DNA of 64,000 bases, taken from assembly GCF_000026365.1 (NCBI RefSeq), contig NC_012990.1, positions 434,001 to 498,000 on the forward strand. The letters are read 5' to 3'. The position numbers were made by a program, and so were the translations under genes. Within the stretch, counting starts at the first letter, position 1; every line of letters starts with the position of its first letter. Shown here piece by piece: positions 62,063 through 64,000 of the stretch. The notes below the pieces were generated by a model that ran no database searches, had not been told where the DNA came from, and saw only the letters and a program-made list of their open reading frames with translations. Source of the stretch: Zygosaccharomyces rouxii. Lineage: Eukaryota; Ascomycota; Saccharomycetes; Saccharomycetales; Saccharomycetaceae.

Positions 62063-62660
62063 AATTTTTGAAACAGGAAAAATTTTCAGCCCTTTCACCT
62101 TAGGGCAACCTCCAGTCCTCATCCCGTTTTGAATTTATTCTTTTTAGAGTTTTAAAGCATTTTTCTTTTTTTTTTATGTTTTTTATCATCATTATTATGA
62201 TTATCGTTTATCATCATACTATAGTATGATAGTTGTGCATAGAGATCACTCGACTACACGGTCAGTTACTTAAACTAGACTACCACCACCATAATGTCTC
62301 GTTATTTTTTATTCAGCAAATAGTTTTAACAATACGACCAGCACTAAGGGATAAGATTTTTCACAAGCTTTCATAAACGAACCTTGCTACTACGCGCTAC
62401 CGAGCTATTCTTTTACATACTCGTTTAGTGTATACGAATGCTAAGTTCTCCAGCATGCATGATGCATAATGTTGCATGATGATTATCATGCAATTATCGA
62501 TCGAACCATTCTAGCATGGAGTTCGTTTGCTCGGAGCTTCAGTCCGTTCCAAACGTATATAAATCCAACGTTTGTCCATATTTGGACATCTGGCTTCGTA
62601 TCTTAGATCCGTATCCATAGAGCGCCAGTGAATAAAAGATAAGATTAGAGAAGTAAAAAG
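62063..62660. other. Intergenic region with palindromes before the microprotein gene
   Basis: This 598-bp region follows SKY1. A perfect 18-bp palindrome (ATCATACTATAGTATGAT) is at 62213-62230. A 9-bp inverted repeat with a 4-bp spacer is at 62472-62493, among several ATGCAT-like repeats. A TATAAA box lies near 62557, and CCATATTTGG, a perfect CArG-type MADS-box site, is at 62577-62586 inside a TGTCCA/TGGACA inverted repeat. These lie about 75-190 bp before the small gene and look like its promoter. Confidence 0.5.
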
Positions 62661-62822
62661 ATGATCAACACTGTAAAGTCTTCTATCAACGCTAAAAACA
62701 TGGGAGCATTGTTTGCCGGTTATGTTGCCACTGTTGCCGGTCTTTCTTACCGTGCCAGTATGTACAGCATTAAGTCTGAAAGCTTTCTAAGAGCTAAGGC
62801 TTCAAAGAGCGGCTACCGCTAA
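62661..62822 (+). CDS. Unrecognised 53-residue single-pass membrane protein
   Basis: A short ATG frame encodes 53 residues and ends in TAA. The first 13 residues (MINTVKSSINAKN) are basic and lack acids. Residues 14-30 (MGALFAGYVATVAGLSY) form one hydrophobic, Gly/Ala-rich membrane segment. The tail (31-53) is strongly basic with Arg/Lys and one Glu. Codon use (TCT, GCC, GGT, AAG) is that of a well-expressed yeast gene. An upstream TATA box fits transcription on this strand. The basic N-terminus with a small-residue helix suggests the mitochondrial inner membrane, but this is inference. I do not recognise a homologue. It lies between SKY1 and GAS3 and is convergent with GAS3. Confidence 0.65.
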   Translation: MINTVKSSINAKNMGALFAGYVATVAGLSYRASMYSIKSESFLRAKASKSGYR

Positions 62823-62890
62823 GAATAATATATTATAAAGAATTATACGGATTTTCATAGGTGTTTTATAGGGTTAGGAAATTATAATCA

Positions 62891-64000
62891 TTATACAATT
62901 GATAATAGAACTGCTACTAATCCAATTATAGTGCCACCTGTGACCTGCAACTCGGCGGCTTGGGCTTTACTTTTCTTGATTTCTGAAGTTGTAGCTTTCA
63001 AAGTAGTAGTACGTAATTCTTTCGAGGACAAGGATGTTGTGGAGGGTCTAGTGGAGGAGTTCCTCCGTTGAAAGACGGAAGAAGTAATAATGGGAGCTTT
63101 AAACGTTCGGTTCGAGGTTCCCGCCTTATGATAAAATTCGTTGATTTTGTTGCTCTTCTCCCACGTTAAAGTTGCATCGACACGTTTACCCTTGACGTCT
63201 TTAACTTCGTAATCTAATTTTTTAGGATTTGAGTAATTGCCAATGATGGAACCTGGGGTCACATCACCGACGCCATGTTCAATCATAAATGTAATATCAG
63301 CCGGTTGATCAGGGATCTCAAAATCTTTGGTTCCGAATTTCTTGTAGACGGCTTTTATTGCAGCGGCATCGCATTTACTGACACTAGAATTAGACAGTTG
63401 GAATTGTTTCGTTCGCGGTAAATCGAGTTGGCTGAATTGATAAGCTAAATTTTCAAAATCCTTCTTGTACGTTAGGGATTTGTCTTCATCATCAATGCAT
63501 ACCACACCATAACTATTGGCTTCCTCTGAAAATTCGTAGATTAGTCCGCCAGAAAATGTGTCTTTCAATCCATCGTATAAACCCTGAGACACCTCGTCAA
63601 AAGTTCTCGGCGAATTCTGATTACATCCATATTCTGAGAATATTACGGGAATCTTAGGATCGTTGAAAGTTTGGGCCAATTCCCTGTAACCAGAATTTTG
63701 CCAGTTGGAACTTCCTGAGCACCACTGGTAACTGTTAAGTCCGTAGAAATCAGATCGAGATTCGTCTAGTTCTTCAGAAACACTTGTACCATCCCAGGAA
63801 TTGCACTGTAGATATTTGAAAGTCGCTAATCTCAGAGCTGTATTATCAGCAGCTGAATATCCAACCGGGATGGTTCTGTCGCAATGCCTTGAAATGTATT
63901 GCTTCATATCGCGCTGTAGAGCACGTAGGAATGGTGGATCAATTTCTGCATAGTCCTTATCGTCGTTGATCACCTCATTACCAGAGAAGAATCCGAGAAC
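62891..64000 (-). CDS. GAS3: GH72 beta-1,3-glucanosyltransferase family, Gas3 (5' part outside window)
   Basis: The coding frame is open to the window end, so the N-terminal part is missing. The visible 369 residues begin with FFSGNEV, which contains the catalytic acid/base Glu of GH72 enzymes. The nucleophile Glu is in IFSEYGCNQ. The cysteine-bearing C-terminal region (KCDAAAIKAVYKKFG) follows. A Ser/Thr-rich stretch leads to a C-terminal hydrophobic segment (TGGTIIGLVAVLLSIV), the GPI-anchor signal. Neighbour SKY1 agrees with YMR215W, GAS3 (524 residues). Gas enzymes elongate cell-wall beta-1,3-glucan; S. cerevisiae Gas3 shows little activity in vitro. Confidence 0.93.
   Translation of the reverse strand, partial: VLGFFSGNEVINDDKDYAEIDPPFLRALQRDMKQYISRHCDRTIPVGYSAADNTALRLATFKYLQCNSWDGTSVSEELDESRSDFYGLNSYQWCSGSSNWQNSGYRELAQTFNDPKIPVIFSEYGCNQNSPRTFDEVSQGLYDGLKDTFSGGLIYEFSEEANSYGVVCIDDEDKSLTYKKDFENLAYQFSQLDLPRTKQFQLSNSSVSKCDAAAIKAVYKKFGTKDFEIPDQPADITFMIEHGVGDVTPGSIIGNYSNPKKLDYEVKDVKGKRVDATLTWEKSNKINEFYHKAGTSNRTFKAPIITSSVFQRRNSSTRPSTTSLSSKELRTTTLKATTSEIKKSKAQAAELQVTGGTIIGLVAVLLSIV

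Noticed and set aside
62375..62410. tRNA A-box-like TAGCTCGGTAGCGCG and nearby GGTTCG on the minus strand
   Set aside because: The two boxes are only about 20 nt apart, too close for an anticodon arm, and no acceptor stem exists; at most a chance match or tiny relic.

Overview
This window is nuclear DNA from a budding yeast of the Saccharomycetaceae. The genes are compact and almost all intron-free. Their products match Saccharomyces cerevisiae proteins closely in length and motif. Gene order interleaves the two sister regions that the whole-genome duplication created in S. cerevisiae: YMR226-215 with YOR289-278, and YDR473-479 with YOR019-027. That is the pattern of a species that did not go through the duplication. 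The N-terminus of the glycerol-3-phosphate dehydrogenase resembles what I remember of Zygosaccharomyces rouxii Gpd1, so Zygosaccharomyces (or its sister Torulaspora) is my best guess; this is recollection and not a database result.

Region A (1-6329) corresponds to S. cerevisiae YOL056-059. It holds a GPM2/GPM3-type phosphoglycerate mutase homologue, dipeptidyl peptidase III, ARG1 and an NAD-dependent glycerol-3-phosphate dehydrogenase, all on the minus strand. A 1.4-kb intergenic region follows (6330-7742) with five AGGGG stress-type elements on the dehydrogenase side and four CACGTG boxes on the SFM1 side.

Region B (7743-27717) holds SFM1, MCO10/ATP19, HSP10, PRP3, JIP4, an ARL8-like GTPase with no S. 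cerevisiae counterpart known to me, YDR476C, SNF1, an HST3/HST4 sirtuin, SNM1, PEX29, BUB3, RKM4 and STI1. The two chaperone genes, HSP10 and STI1, each have a perfect three-unit heat-shock element and a TATA box.

Region 27718-30811 is a gene-poor island with the decayed gag of a Ty3/gypsy retrotransposon, tRNA-Ala(UGC) and tRNA-Arg(ACG). It lies exactly where synteny changes from the YOR/YDR pair to the YMR/YOR pair.

Region C (30812-64000) holds the YMR226C-type dehydrogenase, YOR289W, MPD1, MRPL44 (with an intron), RRP36, RDL2, RDL1, YOR283W, MRE11, PLP2, UBP8, an FSH2-FSH3 tandem pair, YMR221C, RFM1, ERG8, ESC1, TRS130, HEM4, GUA1, SKY1, an unrecognised 53-residue membrane microprotein and the edge of GAS3.

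Most genes are housekeeping: amino-acid, purine, sterol and heme synthesis, chaperones, ribosome biogenesis, kinases, DNA repair and silencing. Ribosome-biogenesis and growth genes (RRP36, RKM4, GUA1) carry PAC and RRPE motifs. Several reading frames begin at TTG or GTG, or extend upstream of the conserved region; for these I give the first plausible ATG. I saw no clearly new multi-gene system. The best candidates for something undescribed are the ARL8-like GTPase, the 53-residue microprotein and a possibly structured stretch upstream of SNF1.
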